DNA of 64,000 bases from Prorocentrum cordatum (GCA_963575745.1 CAUYUJ010008557.1:1-64000); one strand, 5' to 3'; positions 39,251-51,905 are shown, numbered from the stretch's first letter. Program-made: numbers and translations. Notes: generated by a model not told the origin, from the sequence alone.

Positions 39251-39600
39251 CCAGACAGTGCCCCACTTTCGAGGAAACATTTATCATCTTGTCCTCGGCG
39301 GAAGGCGGCGAAAGGCCGGCGGCATGCGGTGGCAGCAAAACGGCGGAGGCTGCGGCTGAAGGACGTCGGCCGCCAGTGGAAGGAAAGATCGGCCTTCCAA
39401 GGCTGAGGTTCTGCCTGGTGCGCAGCAAACGGCCTCAGGTAATGTTGACCTGCGTGGTGGGCAACATGATCCCGATCCCGGTGAGCGCATATTCATACGA
39501 GTTGACATTGTGTACTGCCTGCTGCTTTATCAGCCTTCTGCCCGCAGGGTGCGTCTTGTTGTCTCGCTGAGCACGGGGGAGCTCAGCCCGAGGCGTCAGC
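39251..39600. other. No recognisable feature
   Basis: Ordinary GC-rich sequence with no supported gene or repeat. Confidence 0.4.
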
Positions 39601-39704
39601 TTCTCTTCCTCCTCCCCCGCCACGCCCTCTTCTCCACTTCCTCCTCCTCTTCCTCCTCCTGGTCCTCCTCCTCCTCCTCCTCGTCCTCCTCCTCCTCCTT
39701 CTGA
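39601..39704 (+). repeat. CTC/TCC microsatellite directly 5' of LINE-1
   Basis: CCTCCTCTTCCTCC-type repeat ending three bases before the spliced-leader relic. The same arrangement occurs at 55125-55200 and 60100-60161. Confidence 0.9.
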
Positions 39705-39706
39705 GG

Positions 39707-39743
39707 TCCGTAGCCATTTTGGCTCAAGCCATTTTGGCTCAAG
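39707..39743 (+). other. Tandem relic of dinoflagellate spliced leader (full + truncated)
   Basis: 39707-39728 is identical to the 22-nt DinoSL (TCCGTAGCC...GGCTCAAG). It is followed at once by CCATTTTGGCTCAAG (39729-39743), the last 15 nt of the leader. DinoSL is added by trans-splicing to nuclear mRNAs; genomic copies 5' of genes mark reinserted cDNAs, and a nested pair implies two rounds. Confidence 0.96.
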
Positions 39744-39816
39744 AGGTCCAACTGGCCCTGCCAAGAAGTGGATACCGCTAGTCCGCGGTTGGTCAGGCTG
39801 TGCAGCCTGGCAGTGC

Positions 39817-41000
39817 TTGGCCTTCACCGCAGGAGTTCGGCCCCCGCTCACTGCGTTTGCGTCTTCACCGCGGGACTTGGACCCCCGCAGCACTCTCTGC
39901 CGTGGCATGCCTGAGCGAGTTGAGAAGAAGGACAAACAACACGACGATAAGGATGGCAAAATAAAAAAGATGACCTCGAAGAGTGATGCTGGCACACCTG
40001 CCAGGCGGCGTCATGGCCAGGCTCGCTTTCAGTCGATGGTCTCTGCTGGTGGTATGTTTGCTATCTCCCATGTGACCACGCCTCTTGCCATACCGCGTTC
40101 TCCCCGTCGTCGAAGTGGGGAGGCCGCCACGAGAAGGATGATCTCACGCCTGGCCAACGGGCATGCATGGAACAGTGACGTAAATGGTCGATCCCCTGCC
40201 CCGCTGGGCGGAAAAGCTCGTGCTCAAGCCGCTGCTGTCGCGCTCAGCGCCGCTGGCGTCGCTGACATCGAGACCATCCCCACGCTCCCGTCGCGGGAGT
40301 TGCTGCAAACGTCGTTCTGGCAAACAGTGCGGCTCATGGTGCTCCGCAGCCCCAGCCCTGGCCGACGCCACCGTCTCATCATCATCATCTCGCTAGACGC
40401 TGGCGTTGGAGTGGGGCGGGCGAGCCTGCAGAGGAGATTGGGCCCTCGGCGCCTTCCCCCCCTGCAGGATTGGCTGGTGGACGAGCGGGAACTGACCCGT
40501 GGATGCGGCCTGCTGTCGCCCAGGTCGCTCGCGATATCCAGGCGGAAGACTTCCGCAAGTTCAAGGTGGACTGCATCCGTGAGTTCACGAAGGGAGTTGC
40601 GTCATCGATCGAGGCACTGTTTCCCCAGTCGAATTACAGCTGCGCCAAGTCCCTGCTGAACGGCATCGATGCAAGGACTGCCACTTGCTTTGACACGATC
40701 ATGGCGCAGCTGGCGGCGACGGTAGAGAAGGTTCCGAAGCTTGAACTTGAACGTAATCAGTCAGACTGGGTCGCGAGGTTGGAGCGTCTGGAGAAGGTAT
40801 TCGACTTGGCACGCGCTGCGCCGCTTGTGCCCGTAGCCAGGTCGGCCAACTGGGATCGGCCCAAGGACCATTTCATCTTCGCCATCAGTGCGAAGGAGGC
40901 CATCTCGGTCTCGGCGCTGGCGGCTTCGCTGCAGCCTTGACTCGAGGCGCGCGGCTACGAGCTAGGACGCGAGTGCAGGATCGATTCCTCCCTGCGTGAC
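39817..41000 (+). pseudogene. LINE-1 ORF1-like protein, frameshifted
   Basis: The first frame (39817-40659) has a basic Lys/Asp/Arg N-terminus (PERVEKKDKQHDDKDGK) and GGKARAQAAAVALSAAGVAD. The second frame (40470-40940) continues with VARDIQAEDFRKFKVDCIRE, QLAATVEKVPKLELERNQSD, WVARLERLEKVFDLA (helical, coiled-coil-like) and NWDRPKDHFIFAISAKEAIS. A stop at 40940 interrupts LEARGYELGRECRI just beyond. Such proteins precede the endonuclease-RT ORF in LINEs and bind the element RNA; this one is unusually short of known RNA-binding motifs. Confidence 0.6.
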
Positions 41001-41048
41001 GGCCCCGGCAGCTGGAGGCGATATCGGACAACTCTTCCTGGCGAACGT

Positions 41049-42330
41049 ATGGTGGAGATCTTCGCAGGATTGGGCAATGCCAAGCAGGGCATTGCAAGGG
41101 AACGGGCATGCAGGCAGCGCGAGACCGCCCTCGCGATCAACATGCAGGAGGATGCGTTCGTGGACAGACAGGCGGGGGCGCTCCTCAGGCAGCGCAGCCC
41201 ATTGCGAAGATGGGGGGCGCCCCTCCGACCCGCCTCGCGCCCGCTGGAATCTCGCGAGCCTGGCGGGCCCAAACTTGGAGCGGGCCCGCGCGGCTGCAAT
41301 CGTCGAGCAGGCTTTCCCCAGAGCGCAGGCAGCGCGGGCAGTGCCATCTTTGGGCCATCGCCTGCGACATTTACGACGTGGAACTGCCGAGCCCTTCGGC
41401 ACTATCGTTTAGATGGACGTGCTCGGCGCCTCCAGGTACTGAGCGATCTGGCTGCCTCGCCCTCCTTCTTCTCAACCGCCGCGCTTGTTCTTCAGAAGAC
41501 CCGCGGCGGCGCCCTGGCAGTGAAGGAAGCTGCCCGGCGCGCCGGTCTTCTGCACCAAGTCTTTGCTTCATATATAGAGGGCTTTCGCGCGGCAGGAGTG
41601 GCTGCGCTCGCCGCCCTCTCCTTCCCTGCTGCCCCCATTTCTGTATCTGAGCTTCGTGGGGCAAGCGCTTGTGGCAGGGTCCTCCTCCTCCCCCTCCTCC
41701 TCTTCCTCCTCTCCCCCCCCCCCCCCCCCCCCCCCCCCCTCTTCCTCGTCGGTCTAGTCCGACCAGTTGCCGCGTGCAGCACTTGTCCGCGCGCGCAGTT
41801 TCCCACGCGCGCTGCGCACTTGTGCCCCGCCAGGCTCTCGGGGGCCGCTTTGCCCGAGCTGGCGCGCAGGCTGAACTGAACTGGGCTGAACCTCGCGCTT
41901 GAGATCGCGAATGCATATTCGGGCTTCCGCCTCTGGCATTGGAACGTCAACAAGTTCGAGTTGAGTCTGGGCGAGATCTGTCGGCTCCGCGATTGCATCG
42001 AGGCTTTGGCGGAAGTGGCGCGGAGCGCGCCGCTTAAATTCGGCCCCCCGCTGCAGGGGGCATTCATTATTTGCGATGGGATCGAGAATCCGGGGCCTCC
42101 AGAGTCTCGGCTCGTGGCGGGCGACCTGGGGATGGGGCCTGGCGCTCAGTCTTCAGGATGCCCACCGAGCCTCCTGGAGATTTTCCGACGCGCTGGCACC
42201 AGGGCGCCCGATCCTGCTCGAAGGTCGATCGACGCTTCCTTGCCTCTTCCCGGTGGCCGTTGTGTCAGGGCTTTCAATTCTCGCGCATCTTTACCGACCC
42301 CGAGGAGCTTCGCGCGGCAGGGGTGAGCGA
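41049..42330 (+). pseudogene. LINE-1 AP-type endonuclease domain, interrupted
   Basis: FTTWNCRALRHY (about 41370) is the first strand of the exonuclease-endonuclease-phosphatase fold (x-W-N-x-R). The catalytic-Glu position is degenerate (LVLQKTRGG). A CTC/poly-C stretch (41680-41739) splits the domain. It resumes at about 41890 with NAYSGFRLWHWNVNKFELSL and FIICDGIENPG (decayed GD-x-N strand) and ends with SKVDRRFL, FSRIFTDPEELRAAGVSDRA, where SDHAP is changed to SDRAP. The enzyme nicks target DNA for target-primed reverse transcription; with His and Glu lost this copy is inactive. Confidence 0.65.
41680..41739. repeat. CTC repeat and poly-C run inside LINE-1 endonuclease
   Basis: CCTCCTC repeat followed by about 27 C (41713-41739). 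It interrupts the endonuclease domain. Confidence 0.9.
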
Positions 42331-42439
42331 CCGCGCGCCGGTCAGTGCCGCGCCTGCCCGCCGACCTGCGCCGTCTTGATCGACCCACCGGCCCCGCCCC
42401 CTGCCGCCCCGACTCTATTTCGATCCCCTCGTTTCCGCG

Positions 42440-45200
42440 ATGGTCCAGGCACGTGAAGCGCAGGCCCACGTAAATACTTTAGCGCCCCCCGAGCATTTCG
42501 AGATGGCTGCGTCATGTCGCCGGCAACCAAGTACAACCACCAGAGGCCTTCAGCTCCAGTCTCGCCCTCGTCGCCTCGCATCCCGATTGATGGTCTGCAG
42601 GTCAGTCGCGCGAGCCGTCGCTCGTCGGGGCGCCCGCCTCGCTCGCGCCCTTCGCGGTGGGCGTCCGCGGGCCCGCGCGCGCCTGCGGGTCGCCGAAGAC
42701 GAGGAAGTCGCCCATGGCGACCCCGTTAAGCTCACTAATCTAATTTCGGGCCTTCAGCATCAGGGCGCCACGAAGCGCCGCGAGCAGTTGGAGAGCGATG
42801 CCGAGACTGAAGTAAACTGCCCCTGGAGGCGCGGTCGCGCCCGCGATGGGAACCAGCCGGCAGGTCGTCGAGCTCAGCCATGGAACCCATTTTCTCGCTG
42901 TGAGTTTTCTGCGTCAGTCGCGGCCGCCGACGCCGAGGCTGCCCCGCCTGTTGCTGCTCATTCGGGGCAAGCCGCGCCCGTGGGGGCGCTGGCCAGGCAT
43001 TGGGGCCCTGTCTCCGAGAAGTCCAGCCCCGTTCCGTCTGGGGGGGGTCGGTGCCTGGAGCGCCGCTGCTGCGGGGCGGGTCTGGGCAACGCATCGCCCC
43101 GCCTCCGACGCGTCGGTCCGAGGAGAGGTTCGCTTGGAGAGCGCTGAGCAGAGCGCCCGGGCCTGGAGGGCTCTTCTTGCGTGCTTGGCGGCGCGGGCGC
43201 GGGGCTAAACTCCTTTGCGACGTTATGCGCTGGGCCCTTCGAGGGTTGGCCATGCCTCTTTCTTTCGCGGCCCCCCCGGCCGCCCCCCCCCCCCCCCGCG
43301 CGCATCGATGGCGAGTCCGAATCGCGAGAGGGCCCGGTGAGAGCGGCGCGTGGCACTCGTCTGCTGGGCCATGCGCAGCGAGCAAGATTAGGGGCGCCAC
43401 TGTCGACCGAGCGATCGCCCCTGCAGCGACGAAATAGGGGCGGCGAACCAGCGCGGGTTTATCGCAGGCCGTAATTTGGTCAACGATATCGTGGATCTCG
43501 ACAGCGCGGCTCGTCTGGCCAGCCTTCGCGCCGTCGCATCTCCCCCCCGCCCTCCCCCCTCTCTCCCCTCTTCCGATTTCGCCCAGGCGCCCCCGTCTGT
43601 TCGCCGGGAGTGGACGAAGGTGCGCGCGCGAGCGCACAGGTCCCCTCGCGGATTCACCCTCGCGATCGAGGTCTCCTATGCAGCCAGTCCCTGCTACGGC
43701 GAGATTGATCATGTGCTTCGCCCGACGTATTCGATGTTCTCTTGGGCCCTCCAGGGCCGCCCGCTCTCGGGCCAGCCATTCGCGCCCGCTGTCAATCCAT
43801 TTTTAGACGACGCGCGTCATACCATCGAACGCGAGCGACGAGGATGCACCCGAGCCTGCGCTGACGATGCGGGGGCGGCGATTCGGCGGTCGAGGGGGTG
43901 ATCCGCGCTGGCTCGGGCGGTTCGTCTTGCATCGCCACTGGCAAGTTTAACCCTGGAGGTGCCGAGCTTTCTAGCAGCTCCTCTCGGAGCTCCGATCTCG
44001 GATCCTGGCACTGCGGAGGCGTTGCGCTCGGTCCTCTCTGGGGCTGAATCGGCTTGGAACGAATTTGAAATCGTTTTCAGCCTGCCGCACTTAGGCGCCC
44101 GTCTTGGACCAGGCAGCACCCCGCGCGAGCATTGGGCGGGCCCCTTGGCCAAACTGAAAGAAAGTTCGATTTTGACAGCTGCTGCAGGCGCTCCCGTCTC
44201 GAAGAGTGCTTCTCGCCCTCTCGAGCGTTGGCAGCCCGCGCTGGGGCGCAGAGCCCATCTGTTTCCGGCTCCGAGGCAGCTCGCGGCATCTGGGCGGCAT
44301 CTGTTTGCCCGACTCTGGCATGCACCGATCAGCAGCATGGAGCATGGTGAATGGCCCCAGCTCGCTGAGCGGGGCGGCCCGTGGCTGAAAAGCGCCTTGT
44401 CTCTCTGTGCTGCGCCCCTCATGCGTTCGGCCCCAATAGCTCTCAACGCGTGGCATGTTCAAGTTGCGAGGCTGCGTCGTGCGATCGTTGATCGAGGACT
44501 TGCCGCGTGGTGGGATGGGGGCCAGCTCGCCCCCGATGTTTGGGAATCGCCCTCCATCGCCTGGACCTTGGAACGCGCGCCCCTGGGACTTCCTGCTCCC
44601 CCGAGCGCCCCCCCCCAGCAGGTGCCCGACGTCTGGGCTCTTGGTCGACGGGCGCGGCTCAAAGGCATGCCCTGGCCATGCAGCCAGGAGGAGGTGAGGT
44701 GCTCGGGCTTTTCAGAGCCGGCGCACCTGCGGGGGAGCGTCGGGAGGTGGCAGGGCGTGTCCCAGGAGAGTTTTGACCGAGCGCTTTTCGCCCCGGAGAG
44801 CCTCGCATGCGGGGTCAGGATTCGAGTGCGGAAGCACCTCTGTCCATTCTTTGAATTCGAAAGTGCGGAGATGCTGCTGTCGCCTTTGAGCGTCGCCCCG
44901 ATGGCGTGGAGTTTGATCGCGGTCCGCAGTTGGTTGGGGTGCGAGATTACGAATGCGAATGCAGGGGCCATTTTCCGCGGGCTTATTCGGGTGCCCGAAT
45001 GCCCCCGACGCCATCTTAAATTGCATTCTCGATCGCGTTCGCGTCCAATGGGTTGCCTCAACGTCGCTTCACCCCGTTCTGCCGTCGGATCTTCTCTTCG
45101 CTACTGGCCTCCTTGGAGGCTCGCCTGCGTTCGTCGTTTCGTCATATCATGCCAATCGAATTGCTGCTCGCCCGTCGTCGTTCCCCCCTTCGGCTGTCCG
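42440..45200 (+). pseudogene. LINE-1 reverse transcriptase region, frameshifted
   Basis: Pre-RT segment ALARHWGPV (about 42990). Palm in the frame 43476-43901: NDIVDLDSAARLASLRAVAS, GRPLSGQPFAPAVNPFLDDA (motif B) and GCTRACADDAGAAI (motif C, about 43856-43876, catalytic Asp-Asp kept, Tyr/Phe changed to Cys). The thumb/connection continues from 43959 with HLGARLGPGSTPREHWAGPL, KSASRPLERWQPALG and ALNAWHVQVARLRRAIV. The frame remains open to 45689 but domain-like content stops at about 45150-45200. RT copies the element RNA at the nicked target. Confidence 0.7.
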
Positions 45201-46244
45201 AGCTGCAGGGGCCGTCGACGCGGCCCGCTTTGCCGCTCGCCCGCCGACGAGAGGCAGGCGGAGGCGCCTCCCGAGACGCGATCACCTCGACGATGTCGCG
45301 GCGAAGGCGCGCGGGGGGTGGCGCGGGCGGGCGGGCGGGCGGGCGGGCAGGTGCGGATTCGCTTCGGCCGAGCTCCGCCTCCTCCCTCTCTTAAGGCCCC
45401 CTGGCCCCATCCCCCCCCCTTCCTTTTCCTTCTGCTCCATCCTTATTCCTCATCCTCCTTCTCCTCCTCGCCCTGCCCCTTGGGCGCGCGCCACGGGGCC
45501 TCGGTTCCCCGGGGCCGCGAAACGCGCGGGGGTCGCGCCGAAATGCGGCGGCGTCGCCTTGCGCTGGGCCCCCATCCGCCAGGGATCGGATGGGGGGTTC
45601 GCATGTGTTGCCAGGCGGCCCATCCCTCGCAGCATTCTTCGGCGTTCTATCGGTGGGCGGGCCGCAAAATTACGTGTTATTGTCCGTGACCATTTGGGTT
45701 CAGTCTAGCTGCCCCCCCCGCCCCAGGGGGGCGCCCTCCGCTGGGGGGGGGGGGGCGTCGGGGCCCGAAGCGCTCCTCTGACGGAGGCGGAGGCCGTCGG
45801 GTCTTCGGGGCGAGAAGCCCCCGCGCCTGGGGACGGTCGCCAATGCGCGGCGGCCCCCCTTCCCATGGGCCCCCCTGGCGCGCAGTCCCCCGTTCAGGCC
45901 AGGTGCGCCTCCCTGAGTTCCATGATATTGGGTCGTGCTGGGCGGTCCGTCTTCCCGTCGTCGTGTCGCGGTGGGCCCTTGGGCGGGGGGGGCGTGGGTT
46001 TGGCGGTGGTTTGGCCCCTGCCCGTTCTGTCGGGGTGCCCGTGTTTGGGCTGCCCGTGCATGAGTGACGGCTGTTTCTTGCCCGGCAGATAGGGGCACGG
46101 GGGCTGGCTTGCCACCCCTATGCTGCCCGCTCAGAGGGGCCAGCTCTTGCCGGGGGGGCGGGGCGGGCGCGCGCGCCCGGCGGCGGCGCGCGGGCCTAAC
46201 TGTTGGCCGCCTAGTTCGGCCTTCGCTGGATCGCCGACAAAAAC
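45201..46244. other. GC-rich low-complexity region, no gene
   Basis: Contains GGGC repeats (45325-45355), a CCT-rich stretch (45420-45475), C-runs (45712-45720) and a G-run (45744-45753). Open frames reflect composition only. Confidence 0.5.
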
Positions 46245-47450
46245 TAGCCAGGCGAAGGACACAGCCATACGCAGTTGTTAATACCGCAGTTGTGGGTATC
46301 GTTTTCGGTGGAGCTCCCTATGGGCCACGAAACGCTATGCTGGCTGGGGGTGGGGGAGGGGGGGGGGCGTGCGAACGTTCCCACTGGGGCCTTCGGTGGA
46401 GCTCCCCATGGGGCCGCGATGCGCCGTGCTGGGCGGGGGAGGCGCATGCGAACTTTGCTGCTGAGGCCTTCGGTGGAGCCCCCTACTGGCCACGACGCGC
46501 TGCGCTAGGGAGGGGGGGGGGGGCGCGCGCGAACTTCGGCAGCGAGGCCTGCGGTGGGCCCCCCCATGGGCCACGAAACGCCGCGCTGGGTGGGGGTGGC
46601 GCACGCGGGCGGTAGCGCTGGGGCCTTCGGTTGGGCCCCCTTATGGAATTGCGAAGCGTTGTGCTGGGTGGCGGGGGCGCGTGCGGGCTGCGGCGCCGGG
46701 GCCTTCGGTGGAACTGCCTATGGGGCCACGCAGCGCTGCGCGGGGTGGTGCGCGCGCGCGGACGGTGACACTGGGGCCTTCTGTGGGGCTCCCTACGCGG
46801 TTGCTAAGCGCTGCCAACTGGCCCGCGAGGTGCTGTGGACTTTGCCGCCGGGGCCTTCGGTGGAGCCCCCTGCGGGGCGCTGCGCTGCGCGGGCGGGCGG
46901 GCGGGGCGGGGGCGGGGATGGGCGAGGGGGGGGGGGCGCGCGGGCAGTGCCACTGCGGTCGTCGGTGGAGCTCCTTATGAGGGCGCGAAGTGCCGCTCTG
47001 GGCGGCGGGCGCGCATGCGGGGGGCCTTCTGTGGAGCTCCCCATGTGGCCACGAAGCACTGCAATGGGCGGGCGCGGGGCGGAGCGCGGGGGGGGGGCGG
47101 CGGCGTTGAGGCCGTCGGCGGAGCTCCCCATGGGGCCCCGAAGCGCTGTATTGCGTGGTGCGCACGTGCGCGGGCGGCGGCGCTGGGGCCTTTGTAGGGC
47201 GCCCCGGCCACGAAGCGCTGTGCTGGGTGGTGGGGTCGCGCGCGGGCGGCGGCGCTGGGGCCTTCGGCGCAGCCCCCCCCCACGGGGCCACGGCGCGCTG
47301 CGCTGGGTGGGGGTCGCGAGCGCGGGCGGTAGCGCTGGGGCCTCTGGCGGGGCCCCCCCATGGTGCCGCGAAGCGCTGTATTGGGCGGTGGGGGCGCGCG
47401 CGGGCGGTAGTTGCGGGGCCTTTGGTGGGGCTCCCGATTGCCGGTTCTCT
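46245..47450. repeat. GC-rich ~70-75 bp tandem array, block 1
   Basis: About 14-16 units with core GGGCCTTCGGTGGAGCTCCC followed by GGCCACGAAGCGCTGTGCTG and a G-rich, GCGCG-containing linker of variable length. The leader (about 46254-46310: AAGGACACAGCCATACGCAG, CCGCAGTTGTGGGTATCGT) is shared with block 2 at 48735. Confidence 0.9.
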
Positions 47451-47519
47451 GAATCTTGAAATCGAGATCTTAACCGTGGATCGCAGGCGCCGCAGCTGTC
47501 TGTCGGAGCGTGTGCGTAT

Positions 47520-47789
47520 ATATGACATAAATATCGTTGCGCAGTGTTTTCTAAAACGCAGTGTTTTCTCTTGTGATGGGCGTTCTAAAACGTCTTGTTT
47601 TCTATGGCGCAGTGCCATTTAGTACGTAGCGCCTTGTGCTACGTCGTTTTTTCTTTGATGTGCGAGGGTTTCCATGCGCCGTGTTTTGCAGTGTTTTCTA
47701 TTGCGTAGTGTTTTACATTACGTCGTGCTTCCTGCTACGTAGTGCCTTCTGCGACGTGATGTTTTCTATTGTGTCGTGTTTCCTATTGC

Positions 47790-47826
<37 letters not shown>

Positions 47827-47960
47827 TATGTGTTTATATATATATATATATGTGTGTATATTCATATATATGTTTCCTAGTGCTTCCTGCTGCGTCGTGT
47901 TGTATATTGCGCAGTGTGTTTTATTGCGTTGTGCTTTCTACGTAGTGCGCCGCTTGATTA
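47520..47960 (-). repeat. Degenerate (CGCAGTGTTTTCTA)n-type repeat with poly-T
   Basis: TGCGCAGTGTTTTCTA, GCGTAGTGTTTTACA and related units. A T-run (47791-47825) and a short TATATATG stretch (47833-47870) are embedded. The motif is the complement of ACTGCGTAAAAC at 50700-51190. Confidence 0.8.
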
Positions 47961-48064
47961 GGTGCTGTGCTGGGCGATGTACTAGGCGATGTACTGGTGC
48001 TGTGCTGGTCGCTGTGTTCGGCGCTGTGCTGGACGCTGTGCTGGGCGCTGCGAGACGCGCCGTG
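47961..48064. repeat. GTGCTGGGCG short repeat
   Basis: Repeats of GCTGTGCTGGGCG/GATGTACTAGGC, about 11-20 bp period. Confidence 0.7.
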
Positions 48065-48515
48065 CCGGGCGTCGCAAAACTGAAAATCGATATTCGAAGC
48101 CCGCAAGCCGAAACCCGAAACCCGAACAACCCAGACAATCGAATCCGAACGCCAGACCGAAACGCGGGGCCATCCGAAGCCCGGAAACCGAAACCCGCCG
48201 GCCCGAAATCCGGGACCAACAAATTCAGAGGCCAAAAAATCGAAACCCGACAGCCCAGCCCGAGACGCTGACCCCCTTGAATCGGGCATCTAAAGCCCGA
48301 TCGTCGAAATCGAAAAGCCGGCCCGAAACGCGGTGCCCCCGCAGCCAGAAATTGAAAGCCAGAAGCCGAAACCCGAAAGCCCGCCCGAAACGTGGAGCCC
48401 CAAAACCGGAAATCCGAAGCAAGAAATTCAAAACCCGAAAGCCGGCCCGACACGCTGAGCCCCGAAACTCGTAACCCGTAGCCAGAAAACCGAAACCCGA
48501 AAGCTAGGCCCGCGT
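48065..48515. repeat. Degenerate CGAAACCCG/AAGCC repeat
   Basis: Short-period repetition of CCGAAACCCGAAAGCC with GGCCCGAAACGCGG interspersed. Open frames on both strands are by-products. Confidence 0.8.
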
Positions 48516-48734
48516 CTAGGAACCCACCTGTGCAGCGTTTTCAACGGAGTGTGTCCACACAGTGTTTGCGCGCGCTTCCAACGACGATGAATGCGCGTCG
48601 CTTGCTCAGACCACATAGAAGACGCCGCGTAAACCAACGTGGCGCTCATAACATTTTGCAGAACAACCACGGCGCAAACAACGCGGCGCAACACAAACTG
48701 CTTTAAAATGCGCAGCGCGCACTTAGCCTGGCAA
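48516..48734. other. Unclassified sequence with TGCG-type hexamers
   Basis: Loose GCGTCG/AACGTGGCGC repetition leading into array block 2; no gene. Confidence 0.4.
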
Positions 48735-50335
48735 AGGACCCAACCATATGCAGTGACCAGTGCCGCAGTTGTGGGGATCGTCTTCCGTGGAGCCCCCCAT
48801 GTGCCACGAAGCGCCGCGCTGGGTGGGCGGGGGCGCATGCGAACTGCGCCGCTGGGACCTTCGGTGGGGCTCCCTCTGGGGCCGCGAAGGGCTGTGCTGG
48901 GTGAAGGGGGGGGGGCGCGTGCGACTTGCGCCGCTGGGGCGGTCGGTGGGGCCGCCTTCTGGGGCCGCGAAACGCTGCGCTGGGCGGGGGGTGTGCGTGC
49001 GAACTGCGCCAATGGGACCTTCGGTGGAGCTCCCTCTGGGGCCGCGAAACGCTGTGCTGGGCGAGGGGAACGCATGCGAGCTGCCCCGCTGTGACCTTCG
49101 GTGAGCTCCCTCTGGGGCCACGAAACGCCGTGCTGGTTGGGGGGTGGGGGGCGCATGCGAGACAGGCCACTAGGACCTTCGGTGGAGCTCCCTCTGGGGC
49201 CACGAAACGCCGTTCTGGGTGAGGGGGGGCTGGCGGTGCGAATTGCGCCACTGGGGCCGTCGGTGGAGGTCCCTCCGGGGCCGCGGAGCGCTGCGCTGGG
49301 CGGGGGGGCGCAAGCGAACCGCGCCACTGGGACCTTCGGTGGAGCTCCTTCCGGGGCCGCGAAGCGCTGTGTTGGGCGGGGGGGGCGCGTGCAAACTGCG
49401 TCAGTGGGGCCTTCGGCGGAGCTCCTTCCGGGGCCACGAGGCGCTGTGCTGGGCCGGGGTGGCGCGTGCAAACTGCACCACTGGGGCCATCGGCGCAGCT
49501 GCCCATGGGGCCGCGGAGCGCTGTGCAGGGTGGGCGCGCGGGGAGGGGGGCGCGTGCCATTGTGATCTTCGGTGGAGCTCCTTCTGGGGCCTATGCGGGG
49601 CGTGTGTGTGCGTGGGGGGGGGGGGGCGCGTCTGAGATCTTCGGTGGGGCTCCCTCTGGGGCCGCGAAACGCTGTATTGGGCGGGGGGGGCGCGTGCGAA
49701 CTGCGCCACTGGGACTTTCGTCGGAGCTCCTTTTGGGGCCACGAAACATTGTGCTGGGTGGGCGGGGCGCATGCGAGCTGCGCCACTGGGGCCTTCGGTG
49801 GAGCTCCCTCTGGGGCCGCGAAGCGCTGTCCTGGGCGGAGGGGGCGCGTGCGAACTGCGCCACTGGGGCCGTCGGTGGAGCTCCCTCTGGGGCCACGAAG
49901 CGCTGCGCTGGGCGAGGGGGGCGCCTGCGAACTGCGCCATTGGGGCCTTCGGTGGGGCTCCTTCTGGGGCCACGAAGGGCTGTGCTGGGCGGGGGGTGTG
50001 CATGCGAACTGCGCCAATGGGACCTTCGGTGGAGCTCCCTCTGGGGCCACGAAACGCTGTGCTGGGCGGGGGGGCGCATGCGAACTGCGCCACTGGGACC
50101 TTCGGTGGAGCTCGTTCGGGGGCCACGAACCGCTGCACTGGTTGGGGGGGGGCGCATGCGAACGAATTGCGCCACTGGGACCTTCGGTGGAGCTCCATCT
50201 GGGGACAGGAAGCGCTGTGCTGGGCGGAGGGGGCGCATGCGAACTGCAAAGAGGGAGGAGGGAGAAGGGGGAGGAGGATGGAAGGAGGAGAGCGCGGGGC
50301 GCTGTCTCTTCAAAACGAGGATCCAACACCACATG
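48735..50335. repeat. GC-rich ~70-75 bp tandem array, block 2
   Basis: About 20 units, core GACCTTCGGTGGAGCTCCCT, GGGGCCGCGAAACGCTGTGC and CATGCGAACTGCGCCACTG. The leader (AAAGGACCCAACCATATGCA, CCGCAGTTGTGGGGATCGT) matches block 1. The tail (GCGGGGCGCTGTCTCTTCAA, AACACCACA) matches block 3 at 51355-51395. The long frames on both strands do not represent a protein. Confidence 0.9.
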
Positions 50336-50409
50336 ATGTTTTTTTTGTATGTATAAAAAAACCCAACACTTCAGGACGATTGGGGAAATCATGTCGTAGA
50401 AAACCTTGC

Positions 50410-51190
<781 letters not shown>

Positions 51191-51209
51191 TCAGTTCACG
51201 CTTAAAACC

Positions 51210-51410
51210 AATTCTCGGCCACGAAGCGCTGTATTGGGTGGTAAGGACGCATGCGGGCGGCAGCAGTGGGACCTTCGGTGGAGCTCCCTATGGGCCACGA
51301 AACGTTTTAGGGGAAGGCGGAGGGAGAAGAGGAGCAAAGGAGGAGGAGAATGCGGGGCGCTGTCTCTTCAAAACGTGGACCCAACACCACAGGATGGTGG
51401 GGACAAAAAG
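51210..51410. repeat. Array block 3: single unit plus tail
   Basis: One unit (GACCTTCGGTGGAGCTCCCT) with the same tail as block 2 (GCGGGGCGCTGTCTCTTCAA, CCAACACCACAGGATG). Confidence 0.85.
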
Positions 51411-51784
51411 AATCGCTGTCCCCCCCCTATCGCGCCCTTGCAGCTGCCTGTTGTCTGTTTTGCTGCTTTGGGTTGATGGCCGTGCGCTTGCACCCCCATT
51501 GCGGGGCGGTTTCCGCTGCAGCTGGCCGTGCTCGGCGTGCTGATGCTGAGTCGACCCACTCCTCCTGCTCAGCGTGATTGCCAGCTTGATGGTGTACTTA
51601 GCGGGGAGGGGCCGGCGCGCTGGCGGTTCGTTGGGTAGGTGCTGCGCTCAGTGCACGTCCCAACGTAGGCATTGGGCGCAGCAGCACCGAGTGTGCTTGG
51701 GCCAGTAGTGGCAGCGTATGTGGAAGCAAAGCGGCTGATCACGCCACTAGCCCATTAGAGAAGTCGGAGTGGGATCCGGCGGAG
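51411..51784. other. No recognisable feature
   Basis: Ordinary sequence; no domain-bearing frame. Confidence 0.4.
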
Positions 51785-51905
51785 CCCAGCCACAGCGGCG
51801 GCAGGAAGACCCAGGGGAATCTCCTCAGCCGTTCCATGGTCCAGATTGAGCCTAAAGCCCAAAGGGCATTTGTATTTCATCCTCATGGCTGCAGTGCCCC
51901 ATCGG
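51785..51905 (+). repeat. Dispersed repeat, copy 1 (partner at 53565-53680)
   Basis: GCGGCAGGAAGACC, TCTCCTCAGCCGTTCCATGG, GAGCCTA and TTCATCCTCATGGCTGCAGT occur in the same order at 53565-53680. By eye about three-quarters identical. Confidence 0.75.

Larger units (their letters stand above)
39707..45200 (+). mobile_element. LINE-1: decayed LINE-type retrotransposon behind a DinoSL relic
   Basis: From the spliced-leader relic through ORF1, an AP-type endonuclease and an RT to about 45200. The right end is ill-defined: no poly(A) or target-site duplication is seen, and the sequence fades into GC-rich low complexity. Coding frames are broken several times, notably at a CTC/poly-C stretch (41680-41739). 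Confidence 0.8.

Noticed and set aside
45450-47622. Several Pro/Arg/Ala-rich frames on both strands
   Set aside because: Composition and tandem-array by-products; no motif conservation and frames overlap on opposite strands.
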